From positions 62,001 to 126,000 of the forward strand of contig CALYQQ010000005.1 in assembly GCA_945288535.1 (NCBI GenBank): a stretch of DNA of 64,000 nucleotides, given 5' to 3'. Position numbers and translations under genes: made by a program. How positions within the stretch are numbered: the first letter of the stretch is position 1; every line of letters starts with the position of its first letter. The notes beneath the pieces were generated by a model. It saw nothing but the letters and a program-made list of their open reading frames with translations, made no database searches and had not been told where the DNA came from. The DNA is from an uncultured Enterobacterales bacterium. GTDB taxonomy: Bacteria > Pseudomonadota > Gammaproteobacteria > Enterobacterales > CALYQQ01. This document shows, in pieces, positions 35,177-45,877 of the stretch.

Positions 35177-35980
35177 CTATTCACCATGTGTTATTTTTTG
35201 ATGTGCTGTCTGTTGGATATACGCCAACACATCATCTAATGAAAATACTTTATACGGATAAACTATTCTGGGCCGGTGGATCACAATACATGGTATTTGT
35301 AATGCTACACAGGCTGTAATTTTATGTTGAAAACCACCTGCGTATCCGGATTCTTTGGTGATCACGACATCAGGTTGATAAGTTTGGTAAAGTGCTATAT
35401 TCATTTCATGACTAAATGGGCCTTTCATGGCGATAATATCAGCGACGCCTAATCCGAGCTTATAACAGTTCTCTATCACATCTACGGTCGGTAATACCCT
35501 AGCAATTATTTGTTTATCTATTAATAAGTTCACATACTCTATAAGTTGTTTACTTCCTGTAGTCAAAAATACCCGTTTACCCAATGTGTTTGCCAGAATA
35601 CACGCCTGATGTACGCTATCAACGTTAATAATTAATGGATTGTCGCAAATCTCTACTTCAACAGGTCGCTCAAATCGCACATAGTTAATAGAGTGTGTCG
35701 AGCAGGCAATCATTATGTTATGCGAAACTTCGGTAGCAAAAGGATGTGTTGCATCAACGACTAAATTAATCTTCTGGGTTACTAACCATTGCTGCATCTG
35801 TTCTGTCGTCATTCGTCCTGTAATAACTGATCCTTTAACTTTTGCGGCGAGCATTTCCCCTGCAGAGGTGGCTACTGATAAGCTATAATGAATATGGTTC
35901 TTATCAAGTAACTGACAAAGTGTTATTGCATCAGATGTACCACCAAATATATGGATCTGTAATTGTTCAAGTTGCATCAC
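35177..35980 (-). CDS. cbiJ: Cobalt-precorrin-6A reductase CbiJ
   Basis: A 267-residue NADH-dependent reductase of the CobK/CbiJ family. IHIFGGTSDAITLCQLL is the N-terminal nucleotide loop, VVDATHPFATEVSHN the central block, and FLTTGSKQLIEYV and ITKESGYAGGF follow. It overlaps cbiH by 4 nt, as expected within the operon. Confidence 0.92.
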   Translation of the reverse strand: MMQLEQLQIHIFGGTSDAITLCQLLDKNHIHYSLSVATSAGEMLAAKVKGSVITGRMTTEQMQQWLVTQKINLVVDATHPFATEVSHNIMIACSTHSINYVRFERPVEVEICDNPLIINVDSVHQACILANTLGKRVFLTTGSKQLIEYVNLLIDKQIIARVLPTVDVIENCYKLGLGVADIIAMKGPFSHEMNIALYQTYQPDVVITKESGYAGGFQHKITACVALQIPCIVIHRPRIVYPYKVFSLDDVLAYIQQTAHQKITHGE

Positions 35981-36702
35981 AATTGATAACCCCTAGGTGT
36001 AATCATTAGGCCACTATCAATATAAGTGGTTTTATTACCAACGATGACCAGACTCCGCATATCAACGCGTGTGTAATCAATAGTAGCGAAGGTTGTTAAC
36101 CATTTTTCCTGATGCTTTCGTCCTACTTCTTTTACAATACCTACCGGTGTTGTATCCGCTTTATAAGGACGCATTAAATTAAACGCACGAGTTAAATGAT
36201 TAGGTCTGCCGCGGCTACGAGGATTATAAAAACAAATTACAAAATCCGCCGCTGCTGCATACATAATCCGCTGTTCAATCACATCCCATGGTGTAAGCAA
36301 ATCACTTAAACTAATATGACAAAAATCGTGCATTAAAGGCGCACCTAATAATGCTGCCGATGCAGAGCTAGCTGTCACTCCCGCAATCACCTTGACTGGG
36401 ATGGACAATTTTTGCCGGGTCGTTAATTCAAGCACTAAACCTGCCATACCGTAAATACCAGCATCACCACTACTAACTAATGCTACTTTTTTTCCTTGTA
36501 CAGCAAGATCAATAGCAACCTGACAACGTTCAATCTCTTTACACATTCCCGTTTTAATGACGTCTTTGTCATCGATTAATCCTTTTATTAAATGTGTATA
36601 CGTTTTATAACCAACGATAATTTCAGCATCGTAAATGGCTCTAATAGCCTCTTCTGTCATCGTTGCTTGATCCCCTGGCCCTATTCCAATTACATATAGC
36701 AT
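35977..36702 (-). CDS. cbiH: Cobalt-precorrin-3B C17-methyltransferase CbiH
   Basis: A 241-residue methyltransferase that methylates C17 with ring contraction in the anaerobic pathway. [18 protein letters not shown] is the SAM loop; VALVSSGDAGIYGMAGL, IAGVTASSASAALLGAPLMHDFC and FICFYNPRSRGRP are the CbiH/CobJ blocks. It overlaps cbiG by 13 nt and cbiJ by 4 nt. Confidence 0.94.
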   Translation of the reverse strand: MLYVIGIGPGDQATMTEEAIRAIYDAEIIVGYKTYTHLIKGLIDDKDVIKTGMCKEIERCQVAIDLAVQGKKVALVSSGDAGIYGMAGLVLELTTRQKLSIPVKVIAGVTASSASAALLGAPLMHDFCHISLSDLLTPWDVIEQRIMYAAAADFVICFYNPRSRGRPNHLTRAFNLMRPYKADTTPVGIVKEVGRKHQEKWLTTFATIDYTRVDMRSLVIVGNKTTYIDSGLMITPRGYQL

Positions 36703-37742
36703 GGTGTAACTCCTAATGTTATGGTGATCCCATTTTCTTTACAGCTTTCTCCTAATAAATGCCCTCTACTCATCAACCAAGCTACGGGTTGTGAAACACT
36801 ACCAATACCTAATGTTTGTTTTACAAAAGAGGATTGTGGAAAAAGGGACTCGTAAGGAATTAATTGATCTAATGAATAAACATTGAAAGGTACACTTAGT
36901 TGATCAGCCAGTTCAATTAATCCCACTTCATCTTGTTTAATGTCAATACTGCCAATTTGTTGTAATGCCAACAGATGGAGCTGATTTAGTGAAAAATGAT
37001 CACGCAATTGTCGATACAGTGCTTCATATTGAGTACCACGGCGACAACCAATTCCGGCAACGATTCGTCGAGGAATAACTTGAAAAATAGGTAAACCCAG
37101 GTTAGGTAATGGATTGGCCATCGTGACCCAGACTAATGCATCTAAACCGGTTATTTGTTGAAGATTATCAATCACGGTAAAACCACGTCGATCATTTACT
37201 TGATGATGTTCCTGATATAGTCCTACGCACTTACCACTGATTAACATCTGATTAATTTTTTTTACTGAATCATGATAATTAGCAATCGCTGCGTTCATAT
37301 CTAATGCAATCATATCTAACGCGGCGACGTGATTGATATCTGTCGCAGTGGTGATCACAGGGTCAGCATTCAATCGTTCAGCTAAATATAATGCCAGTCG
37401 ATTAGCACCACCAATATGGCCTGATAATAAACTAATTATATGTTTACCCTTTTCATCCATTACCAGTACCGCCGGATCATGTAATTTTGTTTGTAATAAT
37501 GGGGCTATAGTCCGTACAGCAATTCCGGTGGCACAAATAAAAAGTAACGATTGATAATCTACGAAGAGTCTTGCTACACTTTGTGCGAAATTCATCGTAA
37601 ATGGCTGTAAGCCAGACTTGGCTAATGCCTTCGTCGTATAACAATCGCAAGGTATTATTTTAGCAATGCGTAGTGATTGCTGATTGCCTCTCGGGGTTAA
37701 GCTAATCACAGCCAGTGCATTATTCACTTTGACGGAATTCAT
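36690..37742 (-). CDS. cbiG: Cobalt-precorrin-5A hydrolase CbiG
   Basis: A protein of about 350 residues that opens the delta-lactone of cobalt-precorrin-5A, releasing acetaldehyde. [36 protein letters not shown] and [17 protein letters not shown] are the family's N-, middle and C-terminal domain blocks. The ATG at 37742 gives the usual length; the longer ORF-track start would overlap cbiF by 68 nt, this one by 23 nt. Confidence 0.93.
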   Translation of the reverse strand: MNSVKVNNALAVISLTPRGNQQSLRIAKIIPCDCYTTKALAKSGLQPFTMNFAQSVARLFVDYQSLLFICATGIAVRTIAPLLQTKLHDPAVLVMDEKGKHIISLLSGHIGGANRLALYLAERLNADPVITTATDINHVAALDMIALDMNAAIANYHDSVKKINQMLISGKCVGLYQEHHQVNDRRGFTVIDNLQQITGLDALVWVTMANPLPNLGLPIFQVIPRRIVAGIGCRRGTQYEALYRQLRDHFSLNQLHLLALQQIGSIDIKQDEVGLIELADQLSVPFNVYSLDQLIPYESLFPQSSFVKQTLGIGSVSQPVAWLMSRGHLLGESCKENGITITLGVTPCYM

Positions 37743-38499
37743 GACTAAACTCGGCCGCATAAAGTTTGGAATGATAATAAGTATCACCTAAGAAATCGCC
37801 AACTAGAATCAAAGCTGTTTTTTTAATACCGGCATTCGCGACTTTTTTGGCAATATCCTGCAAAGTACCTTTTACAGTCATTTGTTCTGGCCAGGTAGCT
37901 TTATAAATAACGGCAGTTGGTGTATCTACTGGATATCCACCTTCAATTAGTTTTGCTACAACTTGGTTCACACTTTGAACGGACAAAAAAATTGCCATAG
38001 AGGTCCGATGGCTAGCAAAAGATTCAATTGATTCGCGCGAGGGGGTGGTCGTACGCCCGGCAATACGGGTAATAATTAAACTTTGTGATACATTAGGTAC
38101 GGTATATTCAACACCAAGTGTGGCGGCTGCACCTAAAAATGAACTTACACCGGGTATTATTGTAAATTTAATTTGCCTTTTTTTGAGTTCTTCTATTTGC
38201 TCACGAATTGAACCATATAAGGATAAATCACCTGTCTGTAAACGTATGACAAGTTTTTCTTGTTTCATGCTATCGACTATAAGGCTAATAATTTCATTTA
38301 ATGTCATGGTCGCACTGTCATAATATGCGGTGTGGGGTTTACAATAGTTTAATAGTGCTGGATTAATTAATGAGCCCGCATAAATAACAATATCAGCATG
38401 AGACAAAAGACGATATCCTTTCATTGTAATTAATTCACAATCGCCTGGCCCAGCACCAATAAAATAGACGTTATCTTTGGCAATCACATCATTGTTCAT
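37720..38499 (-). CDS. cbiF: Cobalt-precorrin-4 C11-methyltransferase CbiF
   Basis: A 259-residue methyltransferase adding the C11 methyl group. [18 protein letters not shown] is the SAM loop, [16 protein letters not shown] the CbiF/CobM signature, [13 protein letters not shown] and [20 protein letters not shown] the substrate-binding blocks. It overlaps cbiT by 11 nt. Confidence 0.95.
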   Translation of the reverse strand: MNNDVIAKDNVYFIGAGPGDCELITMKGYRLLSHADIVIYAGSLINPALLNYCKPHTAYYDSATMTLNEIISLIVDSMKQEKLVIRLQTGDLSLYGSIREQIEELKKRQIKFTIIPGVSSFLGAAATLGVEYTVPNVSQSLIITRIAGRTTTPSRESIESFASHRTSMAIFLSVQSVNQVVAKLIEGGYPVDTPTAVIYKATWPEQMTVKGTLQDIAKKVANAGIKKTALILVGDFLGDTYYHSKLYAAEFSHEFRQSE

Positions 38500-39067
38500 T
38501 GTCGTGTATCTCCTTTTTCTGACAAGAAATAATGTAAGTGGGATTTGCGGGTTTAAAATAATTCCCTTGCCCTAATTTAGTCAGGTGAGATATCTGTAAT
38601 TGACAGACGTTAATGTGGTCGAATTTACAATGATGTAAGTATTCAATCGCCTCCAACATATTATTAAGTAAAATAAAATTCATAACCAAATGACCACCGC
38701 TAACAAGTAATTTTTCACTCCAGTCAATAAGGTCGGTTAATTTACCATTACTTCCTCCAATGAAAATCGCATCTGCACAATAATCTTTAAGTGGTAATGG
38801 CGCTGTCACAGGTAAAATAGTCATATTATTAACAGCAAATTTTTGCCGATTTTGCTCAATTAACTGTATTGCTTCTCTATTGTGTTCGATCGAAAGAACG
38901 TGTAAGTGGGGATAACGCAATCCTGCTTCAATGGAAATACTTCCAGTACCTGCGCCGACATCAAGAAAATAACGAGCTTTATTTAATGCAAGTCTTTCTA
39001 ACGTCAAAATACGAACATCTTCTTTTGTCATAGGTACCTTGCCGCGGATAAATTCACAGTCCTTCAT
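38489..39067 (-). CDS. cbiT: Cobalt-precorrin-6B C15-methyltransferase (decarboxylating) CbiT
   Basis: A 192-residue class I methyltransferase. Starting with [17 protein letters not shown], it then has the SAM-binding [20 protein letters not shown] and [15 protein letters not shown]. It methylates C15 and removes the C12 acetate carboxyl. In many organisms cbiE and cbiT are fused as CobL; here they are separate neighbouring genes as in Salmonella, 32 nt apart. Confidence 0.94.
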   Translation of the reverse strand: MKDCEFIRGKVPMTKEDVRILTLERLALNKARYFLDVGAGTGSISIEAGLRYPHLHVLSIEHNREAIQLIEQNRQKFAVNNMTILPVTAPLPLKDYCADAIFIGGSNGKLTDLIDWSEKLLVSGGHLVMNFILLNNMLEAIEYLHHCKFDHINVCQLQISHLTKLGQGNYFKPANPTYIISCQKKEIHDNEQ

Positions 39068-39099
39068 GATATTGCACCTTTAAGTGTATCTATATCCAT

Positions 39100-39768
39100 T
39101 TATTGTGGCGATTTGATCACACTATTAATCAAATTTTCTTCTGCGAACAAAATTGTCTCATATGGCCGCCAGGGTGTTTGTAAAATAATGACAATATTTA
39201 ACGCATAGGTTGTTTCAATTTTAGTTGGGTGGATAATAATCCGTTCATTAGGATAAGAAAGATTTTCACCAATAATTAAATAGCGTTGTAATTGACGTTG
39301 CTGAATCTGTTGCGATATTTCATAAGGACCAATGCACTGATCAGTGACCATTGCCACTTTTTTATGGGCAAGGATAAAATCAAAATCAGGTAATTTGCCA
39401 TGGCTACTGGTTAAATAGACATCATTCATATCCAGACCAATACGGCTAAAAAGATATTGCACCGTACTAATACCCGGTATAATTCGTACATTTTCTATAC
39501 CTAGTTGTTGGCATAAAAACTTACCTATGCCATATAGCATAGGATCACCCGAGGCTAAAATAGTAATTTGATATTGCTGATGTTTAACTAACCAAGCTAA
39601 CAGCTTATTTAGTTGACTATCAAGCAAATGTATTTGTCCGCTAAAATCAGTAAATAATGCCAGTTGACGTGGCGCACCTACTAACCAATTACTGCTATTA
39701 ATAATTTGTTGTGCTAACGGTATTAAATAATCTCGGTGTCCTGGGCCTATTCCTACGACATTAATCAT
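39100..39768 (-). CDS. cbiE: Cobalt-precorrin-7 C5-methyltransferase CbiE
   Basis: A 222-residue methyltransferase. [16 protein letters not shown] is the SAM loop and [16 protein letters not shown] with [17 protein letters not shown] the conserved middle. It methylates C5 and, with CbiT, completes the corrin ring methylation. It is slightly longer at the C-terminus than usual CbiE (about 200 aa) and overlaps cbiD by 8 nt. Confidence 0.93.
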   Translation of the reverse strand: MINVVGIGPGHRDYLIPLAQQIINSSNWLVGAPRQLALFTDFSGQIHLLDSQLNKLLAWLVKHQQYQITILASGDPMLYGIGKFLCQQLGIENVRIIPGISTVQYLFSRIGLDMNDVYLTSSHGKLPDFDFILAHKKVAMVTDQCIGPYEISQQIQQRQLQRYLIIGENLSYPNERIIIHPTKIETTYALNIVIILQTPWRPYETILFAEENLINSVIKSPQ

Positions 39769-40885
39769 GATAAATTGCTTTTAGTTGTGAAAGTGGTTGG
39801 CTACTACCTAATATCCGGCCATCATAAGCAAAAATAACTGTATTACACTGTGGTGGCATAGTATTAAAGCGAAATAATAATGTCATACGTTGCTGAATTT
39901 TATTCGCTATTTGTTGGTAAACACTTTGCCACCCCTGCTCGTCGATTAATGTCATCGCTTCTTCTGTTGTCGCACATTGTTCAATTTGTTCGAGTAATGT
40001 ATAAGGCGCATGCAGTAAGGCCAGATGAGCGATCAATGTTTCTATTCTGCCATCAGCAATATGACTATGCGTATGAAAGATCCCCGCGGCTACTTTGATG
40101 AGTTTACCTAAATGCCCTACTAACGTAATATAGCGAAATTGTAAGCGCTCCGCCTCCTTTAACATAAAACCGACAAAATTACTCATGGTGACAACATAAT
40201 TACTACCAATACCAAGTTGCTCATTAACAAATCGTTCACCATGATTGCCTGGAACTAAAATAACTTTATCCAAGCCTTCATCACGTTTCATAGAGAGCGC
40301 TAACGATAATGATTTTTTCCAACTTTCATCAGACATTGGCGTTACAATGCCGGTTGTGCCAATAATTGAGATCCCTCCAACGATACCTAATCTACTGTTA
40401 TAGGTTTTTTTAGCGCGCTCTTCGCCTTCCGGTGCAAAGATTGTTATTTTTGCGCCACGTTGTGGCCCTATCACGTCGCGTACTGCGGTTTCAATGGTTT
40501 GTCTTGGCGTATGATTAATTGCAGCGTTGCCTAGTGGTAAGCCTATCCCACGACGACTTACTACGCCAATACCTAGACCACCCTCAATACTAATATAGCT
40601 TGACTCATTTAACGTCACCTTGGCATAAATGAGCATTCCATGGGTCGCATCTATGTCGTCTCCGCCATCTTTTTCAATAGCTGCTATTGCGCTATTGCCT
40701 TGTATAGAGCTATCCCGAACAGTTAAATTGAGGACTACCCCTGATGGGGTAACAATTGAAACATTACTAATAAGTTGTTGACGCAATACCATGAGTGCTG
40801 CAACTTTAGCCGCTGCAGTTGCACAAGACCCCGTGGTATACCCCGTGCGATATTTTTTGCCATTATGCCAAACATAATTATCCAT
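39761..40885 (-). CDS. cbiD: Cobalt-precorrin-5B C1-methyltransferase CbiD
   Basis: A 374-residue protein that methylates C1 in the anaerobic pathway. [20 protein letters not shown] is the hallmark N-terminus; [36 protein letters not shown] and [10 protein letters not shown] follow. CbiD is specific for the anaerobic route. It starts 8 nt after the cbiC stop. Confidence 0.96.
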   Translation of the reverse strand: MDNYVWHNGKKYRTGYTTGSCATAAAKVAALMVLRQQLISNVSIVTPSGVVLNLTVRDSSIQGNSAIAAIEKDGGDDIDATHGMLIYAKVTLNESSYISIEGGLGIGVVSRRGIGLPLGNAAINHTPRQTIETAVRDVIGPQRGAKITIFAPEGEERAKKTYNSRLGIVGGISIIGTTGIVTPMSDESWKKSLSLALSMKRDEGLDKVILVPGNHGERFVNEQLGIGSNYVVTMSNFVGFMLKEAERLQFRYITLVGHLGKLIKVAAGIFHTHSHIADGRIETLIAHLALLHAPYTLLEQIEQCATTEEAMTLIDEQGWQSVYQQIANKIQQRMTLLFRFNTMPPQCNTVIFAYDGRILGSSQPLSQLKAIYHD

Positions 40886-40893
40886 AATGCCTC

Positions 40894-41529
40894 TTATAAC
40901 TCATATAACACTGCATTTAAAATTGCTGCCGCAATATTGCTACCACCTTTACGGCCAATTGATGTGATATTGGGTAAATTACTTTTTATTAAAGCAGCCT
41001 TCGATTCAGCTGCGCCCACAAAGCCAACAGGAACACCAATAACTGCTGTAGGAGGACATAGTCCACGCTTAGTTAATTCTAAAAGGCGAAATAAGGCTGT
41101 CGGCGCATTACCAAAAACAAATATTTTTTCGCCAGGTTGCTGTAATGCTAAATCGACAGCTGCCATCGATCGTGTAATATCATGTTGCTTTGCTATCAAG
41201 GCAACATGTTCATCATTAATATAGCAATAATAACGACAACCTAATTTATCTAAATATCGCTTGTTGATACCTGATAATACCATTGATGTATCAGTAAAAA
41301 TCGTAACGTTACGTTGTAACGCTGTTGATAATAGTTTGGTAACTTGAGGTGAAAAATGCAAAATATCAAGCCAATCAAAATCTGCACTGGTATGGATAGC
41401 ACGTTTAATAATGTGTTCTTGACATGCATCCACAAACAGGTAATCGGGCCTGTGTTCCGTGATTAGGTGTTGAATGATTTCAAAGCTTTTTTCTTCGATT
41501 AGTTTGGGTTGTTTAATATAATCCACCAT
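40894..41529 (-). CDS. cbiC: Cobalt-precorrin-8 methylmutase CbiC
   Basis: A 211-residue methylmutase that moves the methyl group from C11 to C12, giving cobyrinic acid. [14 protein letters not shown] holds the catalytic His, followed by [26 protein letters not shown] and [15 protein letters not shown]. It lies between cbiB and cbiD, 6-8 nt from each. Confidence 0.95.
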   Translation of the reverse strand: MVDYIKQPKLIEEKSFEIIQHLITEHRPDYLFVDACQEHIIKRAIHTSADFDWLDILHFSPQVTKLLSTALQRNVTIFTDTSMVLSGINKRYLDKLGCRYYCYINDEHVALIAKQHDITRSMAAVDLALQQPGEKIFVFGNAPTALFRLLELTKRGLCPPTAVIGVPVGFVGAAESKAALIKSNLPNITSIGRKGGSNIAAAILNAVLYEL

Positions 41530-41535
41530 TCATCC

Positions 41536-42489
41536 TTAATCATGAAATAAAGAGAATATAGCTGCAAAACTAATTAACCCGAGCAATGATGCTGTATACA
41601 TCAATTTTATGACGTGTTTAATATCCTCACGAGTAATTATTCTTCGCTCATCGCCTATCCACGGCTTATTAATAAGTTCACCAAAATAACGATTAGGGCC
41701 CCCTAGGCGTATCCCTAAAGCACCAGCAACAGTAGCTTCAGGCCAAGCACAATTCGGGCTTTTATGATTGTAGCGATCGCGCCAACCTATTTTTACAGCT
41801 TGTTCGAAATTAAAGTGACATAATCCACTGGCTATACTTAATAAAATCCAGCTTAAGCGCGCAGGTAACCAGTTAGCAATATCATCAAGGCGCGCCGAAA
41901 CATAACCAATTGCTTTATATTTTGGTGTAGTGTAACCAACCATAGAATCTAATGTATTAACCGCTTTATAAGCCATGGCCAACGGAACACCACCAATAAA
42001 GAGGAAAAAAAGCGGAGCAATAACACCATCAACACTGTTTTCGGCGACTGTTTCTACTGTAGCTCGACTCATTTGTTGTTCAGAAAGCTGATTTGTTTCT
42101 CGACCAACAATATAAGAGAGTTTCTGACGCGCATCGTCAAGGGAGGAAAACGCTAATGCATTATAGACATCCATAGCACAATCACCTAAACAACGCGTAG
42201 CGAGTAGACTATAAATCATGAGGGTTTGCACTCCCCATTGTAACAAGTAAATTCCATCTAACAGAGTAATAATTCCCCAAGTGAGTGTATAAGTAATACC
42301 AACTACAATAAGCCATAGTAACAATCCCCCCCATCGTAATGCATGTTCACTATGGCAAATCAATCGTATCTGTATTTGTAGCAGCGAAATTAATTTACCT
42401 ATCCAACGGATCGGATGTGGCCATGTTGGTGGATCACCTAAATATAAATCCAGCAGATAGCCACAAATAATCGTCGATAAACTAAACAT
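41536..42489 (-). CDS. cbiB: Adenosylcobinamide-phosphate synthase CbiB
   Basis: A membrane protein of about 317 residues that attaches aminopropanol (phosphate) to adenosylcobyric acid. DLYLGDPPTWPHPIRWIGKLI is the N-terminal signature; VAENSVDGVIAPLFF, LDSMVGYTTPKYKAIGYVSARLDD and NCAWPEATVAGALGIRLGGPN are conserved loops. The ATG at 42489, 5 nt past the cbiA stop region, gives the usual length; the ORF-track start at 42708 would add 73 residues read out of the cbiA end. Confidence 0.94.
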   Translation of the reverse strand: MFSLSTIICGYLLDLYLGDPPTWPHPIRWIGKLISLLQIQIRLICHSEHALRWGGLLLWLIVVGITYTLTWGIITLLDGIYLLQWGVQTLMIYSLLATRCLGDCAMDVYNALAFSSLDDARQKLSYIVGRETNQLSEQQMSRATVETVAENSVDGVIAPLFFLFIGGVPLAMAYKAVNTLDSMVGYTTPKYKAIGYVSARLDDIANWLPARLSWILLSIASGLCHFNFEQAVKIGWRDRYNHKSPNCAWPEATVAGALGIRLGGPNRYFGELINKPWIGDERRIITREDIKHVIKLMYTASLLGLISFAAIFSLFHD

Positions 42490-43843
42490 GATATTCTCTG
42501 GATAGCCAACAATGTAAAATTTCTGGCGATTGATAAAAATGTAAATGTAAATAACTGGCGAAAGTATTACCTTTTTGATATCCGCCCTGCCATTGGCTGA
42601 TAAGCTCATTATCACGTATTTTATGTAGCGTAAAGCAGGCGGGTAAATCAGTAAAGAACTGCGAGTGATGGAATTCGTGACCTCGTAATTGACTACCTTG
42701 TCGAGCAATTAAACACCTTTGATTTGCTGTCGCTTGCGCATAACCAAATCGTTTTAATCCTTTGCTCATAACACTATAACCTGGCAATATGCCGACCATT
42801 GGAAAACGTCCTCCTTGTAAATTCTCAAGATAGTCGCCCAGATACATTAATCCACCACATTCCGCATAAATAGGGATCCCTTTTTGATGTGCTTGTTTTA
42901 AGCGGATCTTTATCGCTCTATTTGATGCCAATGTGTCAGCAAACTGTTCAGGAAAACCACCACCGATATAAATAGCATGACAATCAGGTAAATCACGATC
43001 ATCTATGGGACTAAATGGAATAAGCTGCGCGCCTAAGTGTTTAAGCAATTCAAGGTTATCATAATAATAAAAGTGAAATGCAGCATCCTGCGCAATCGCT
43101 ATAGATATGCCGTGAAGATTAGGATAAGCCGAATAATCATAAGATGAAGACTCAATAGTAACAGGTGCCGCCAGCGCCAAAAAACGATCTAAATCAATAT
43201 ATTTTTTTATGCCATTGACCAAATTTTGCCAATATAGGGTATCATCGCCCCATTCACTGTGGGGTAATAAGCCGAGATGGCGTTCAGGTAGAACAAAATC
43301 TTTATCCACGGGTAAGCGACCAATAACAGGAATACAGCAATAATATTCAATTGCCTTTTTTAGTAGCTGATAATGCCCTTCACTATTCACACGATTTATA
43401 ATTACCGCAACAATATTCACTCGACGATCAAACTGAATAAAACCATTGACCGTTGCTGCAAGCGATGTCGCTACAGATTTACCGTCAACAATTAATATAA
43501 CTGGGCAATTAAGTTGTTTTGCCATACCTGCACTACTGCAATAGTCCGCCTTTAGACCAATGCCATCATAGAGTCCCATAACTCCTTCAATAATATTAAT
43601 TTCAGCATGAGTCGCATGATATTTAAAAAGTGTTTTTAATGTCTTATTTGGTAGCATAAAAGCATCTAAATTATATGATGGTTTTCCTATAGCAGCTTGA
43701 TGCCAACCCGTATCAATATAATCAGGTCCGATTTTGAATGCATTTACTATTAAGCCTCGTTGATAAAGTGCTCGCATAATTCCTGACATGATGGTCGTTT
43801 TGCCTACACCACTGTGCGTCGCACCAATTAATATCGTCTTCAT
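42482..43843 (-). CDS. cbiA: Cobyrinic acid a,c-diamide synthase CbiA
   Basis: A 453-residue glutamine- and ATP-dependent amidotransferase, the first gene of the cbi operon. LIGATHSGVGKTTIMSGIMR is the P-loop region, FKIGPDYIDTGWHQAA the substrate block, and the glutaminase domain has YIGGGFPEQFA and IYAECGGLMYLGDY with the nucleophile Cys. Upstream on the same strand is a cobalamin riboswitch, so the operon is expected to be off when cobalamin is plentiful. Confidence 0.95.
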   Translation of the reverse strand: MKTILIGATHSGVGKTTIMSGIMRALYQRGLIVNAFKIGPDYIDTGWHQAAIGKPSYNLDAFMLPNKTLKTLFKYHATHAEINIIEGVMGLYDGIGLKADYCSSAGMAKQLNCPVILIVDGKSVATSLAATVNGFIQFDRRVNIVAVIINRVNSEGHYQLLKKAIEYYCCIPVIGRLPVDKDFVLPERHLGLLPHSEWGDDTLYWQNLVNGIKKYIDLDRFLALAAPVTIESSSYDYSAYPNLHGISIAIAQDAAFHFYYYDNLELLKHLGAQLIPFSPIDDRDLPDCHAIYIGGGFPEQFADTLASNRAIKIRLKQAHQKGIPIYAECGGLMYLGDYLENLQGGRFPMVGILPGYSVMSKGLKRFGYAQATANQRCLIARQGSQLRGHEFHHSQFFTDLPACFTLHKIRDNELISQWQGGYQKGNTFASYLHLHFYQSPEILHCWLSREYHV

Positions 43844-44029
43844 TTATTTTGCTATCACCTACCTGTCTAAGCTAACCTTAAGCTGAAAAAATAAGATAAT
43901 AATCAATGAAGTAAAAAAATGACGGGCAAAATGTCATAAGGAAAGACACCAACAAAAAAGTAGTGTATTCATTATTGATACAACCCGATCCCCACCGAAT
44001 GTGTTGTACTTACGTTAAATTTCACGTGT

Positions 44030-44170
44030 TGGCAAACAGGTCGGTCTTCTGGCTTAACGTCATTCGCCCCTCTTCCTTCCCGGTTTATTTGCCAGTGGTA
44101 TATAAGAGGTTTGTCAGTAATACAGCTGCGGGGGCTGCGGAGGATTCACACCTCCTTCCCATAAAATAGT
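44030..44170 (-). promoter_or_regulatory. Cobalamin riboswitch
   Basis: Read on the minus strand, GGGAAGGAGGTGTGAATCC, then CCGCAGCCCCCGCAGCTGTA (the B12-box region), and at the 3' side AAGCCAGAAGACCGACCTG, follow the order of the cobalamin riboswitch core. It lies about 190 nt before cbiA. Boundaries are approximate. The element controls the cbi/cob operon by premature termination or by blocking translation when adenosylcobalamin binds. Confidence 0.93.
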
Positions 44171-44926
44171 TGTTTTAAGCTATTTAACCTGAATGCACAT
44201 GATGTTTTATAAAAATACGCTATTATTTAGTCTAGTCATTTACCTGTTAACTTGTTGATTATTATTAATCATATAACCAACATATGAATATATTTAGATG
44301 TTATTACTTTTTTCCACTAGTTAATACTCAACAGATTATCCTTGTTCACTTCTTGATAATGGTGATTAAACGCACTTCTGATGATATATAACATATGGTA
44401 TATAACAGATCATTTTTCTCGTTTTATTAAAAGCAGATAATAACTATTCTATTTATTTATCGCGATTTCTATTATTTTTACCATAATGCTTTACAATATG
44501 AAAAGCAATAACGTCATTAAATTAATCCGTTTTTTCTACAATAAATAACCAGAGTAACATAGAAACGATTAAACGTAGGAAGAAATGATTTTTTTTGAAT
44601 TATTGGCGACAACGTGACCTTTATTAATGCATCTAGTAATAGGTAAATTCATTGTTTTTTTTTATTAAAAATATTTTTTTCTACAACTTTGTTATTAAAA
44701 TCCGTTTTTAATTAAAGCAGTTAAATAAGATAATAATTTTTTCTATATATAATACACTTATCCCATTTACAATAGGAAAAAGAAGATGTCTACTACCTCT
44801 TTGCGGTATCGTTACAAAATTATGTCATTATATCTTTACATAATACGTAATAGTTGATTAAACCTATTTAAATCAAAGCAAACAGTAATAGATTATACTT
44901 GCCTAACTACTTATTAAGGATACGAT
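44171..44926. other. Intergenic region, 756 bp
   Basis: Beyond the riboswitch this AT-rich divergent region must carry the cbi promoter on the minus strand and that of the DUF1161 gene on the plus strand. No gene or repeat was recognised. Confidence 0.5.
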
Positions 44927-45256
44927 ATGAAAAAATTTTTGTTTTCGGTGCTAGTGTCATTTTCACTTCCTTTCTCAAGCTATATAATGGCAACACCTTG
45001 TTCAGACGTTGAAACTCAAATTGCGAACAAAATTATTAATAATGGTGTTCCGGAAGATAAATTTGATCTATTTTCGATTGACGTTGATGCCACGATACCA
45101 GAACAAGGTAAGATTGTCGGCCATTGTGATGGTGGACATAAGCAAATTGTTTATCGTCGATATCTTACAACATCAAATAAAATAAAGAGTTCTTCGAAAG
45201 CCACCGAAAATACGCGGGTACTTCCAGATAATCATTCACCTGACGAAACCAATTAA
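44927..45256 (+). CDS. DUF1161 secreted protein (YnfD-like)
   Basis: A 109-residue protein with a Sec signal peptide ending near IMATP. The short mature domain has CSDVETQIANKIINNG and GKIVGHCDGGHKQIVYRR, the two Cys blocks of DUF1161, a small periplasmic family that includes E. coli YnfD. The 25-residue tail after YRR is low-complexity and not part of the family. Function is unknown. AAGGA lies 6 nt before the ATG. Confidence 0.8.
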   Translation: MKKFLFSVLVSFSLPFSSYIMATPCSDVETQIANKIINNGVPEDKFDLFSIDVDATIPEQGKIVGHCDGGHKQIVYRRYLTTSNKIKSSSKATENTRVLPDNHSPDETN

Positions 45257-45877
45257 CGTGCCTAATTACGTGAAGTAATACTGATGTCCATCGCGCTATG
45301 ATCATATAATGAGTCAAGCTTTATAGTTAAAGATAAGCTGTTTTTTGTTTTAGTTTATCTTAACTTATTTTCTATGCTTTTCTAAATTTGCCTGGGTATG
45401 CATAATGAGAGTAATGTTACTTTGATAGAAATAAAAATATCTCATGTTAGTTCATTTAATTGGTGACCAAATTAATTCACTAACTCATTACATTTTATCT
45501 ATTTTAACGTATCTAGAAATAATATGACTTATACTAGTATGCAGAATAACTTTTACGATAAAACACTTATTAATCAAAAAATAATTTAATATTATTAGAT
45601 ATGATTAAATAACTAACCGATACCCTTTAATGCTTAGGTCACCCCATAGCATTAGTACAATAGAAATAGTAATCAATAATCATTCATTATACAAACAAAC
45701 ATCAATTGCCTATTACTGCAGAAATGGGGGAATTAACTATATCGTTATGATCTTATTCAATTGATTATATTATTATTAAATTAAACCTACCATATTGTCA
45801 TTCATCCAGTTATGATGATTAAGCCTATATTAACGATAGACTAAGTTTTAAGTATGCTTATCAGTAGAGGAATAAAA
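45257..45877. other. Intergenic region, 621 bp
   Basis: No gene or strong hairpin is visible. The end holds the kdsD ribosome binding site AGAGGA, and the kdsD promoter must lie within. Confidence 0.5.

Noticed and set aside
42490-42708. N-terminal extension of CbiB in the ORF track
   Set aside because: These codons lie within the end of cbiA and are not part of the CbiB family; the ATG at 42489 fits length and RBS.
45854-45877. Upstream start of kdsD in the ORF track
   Set aside because: The ATG at 45878 has AGAGGA at proper spacing and gives the family's usual N-terminus.
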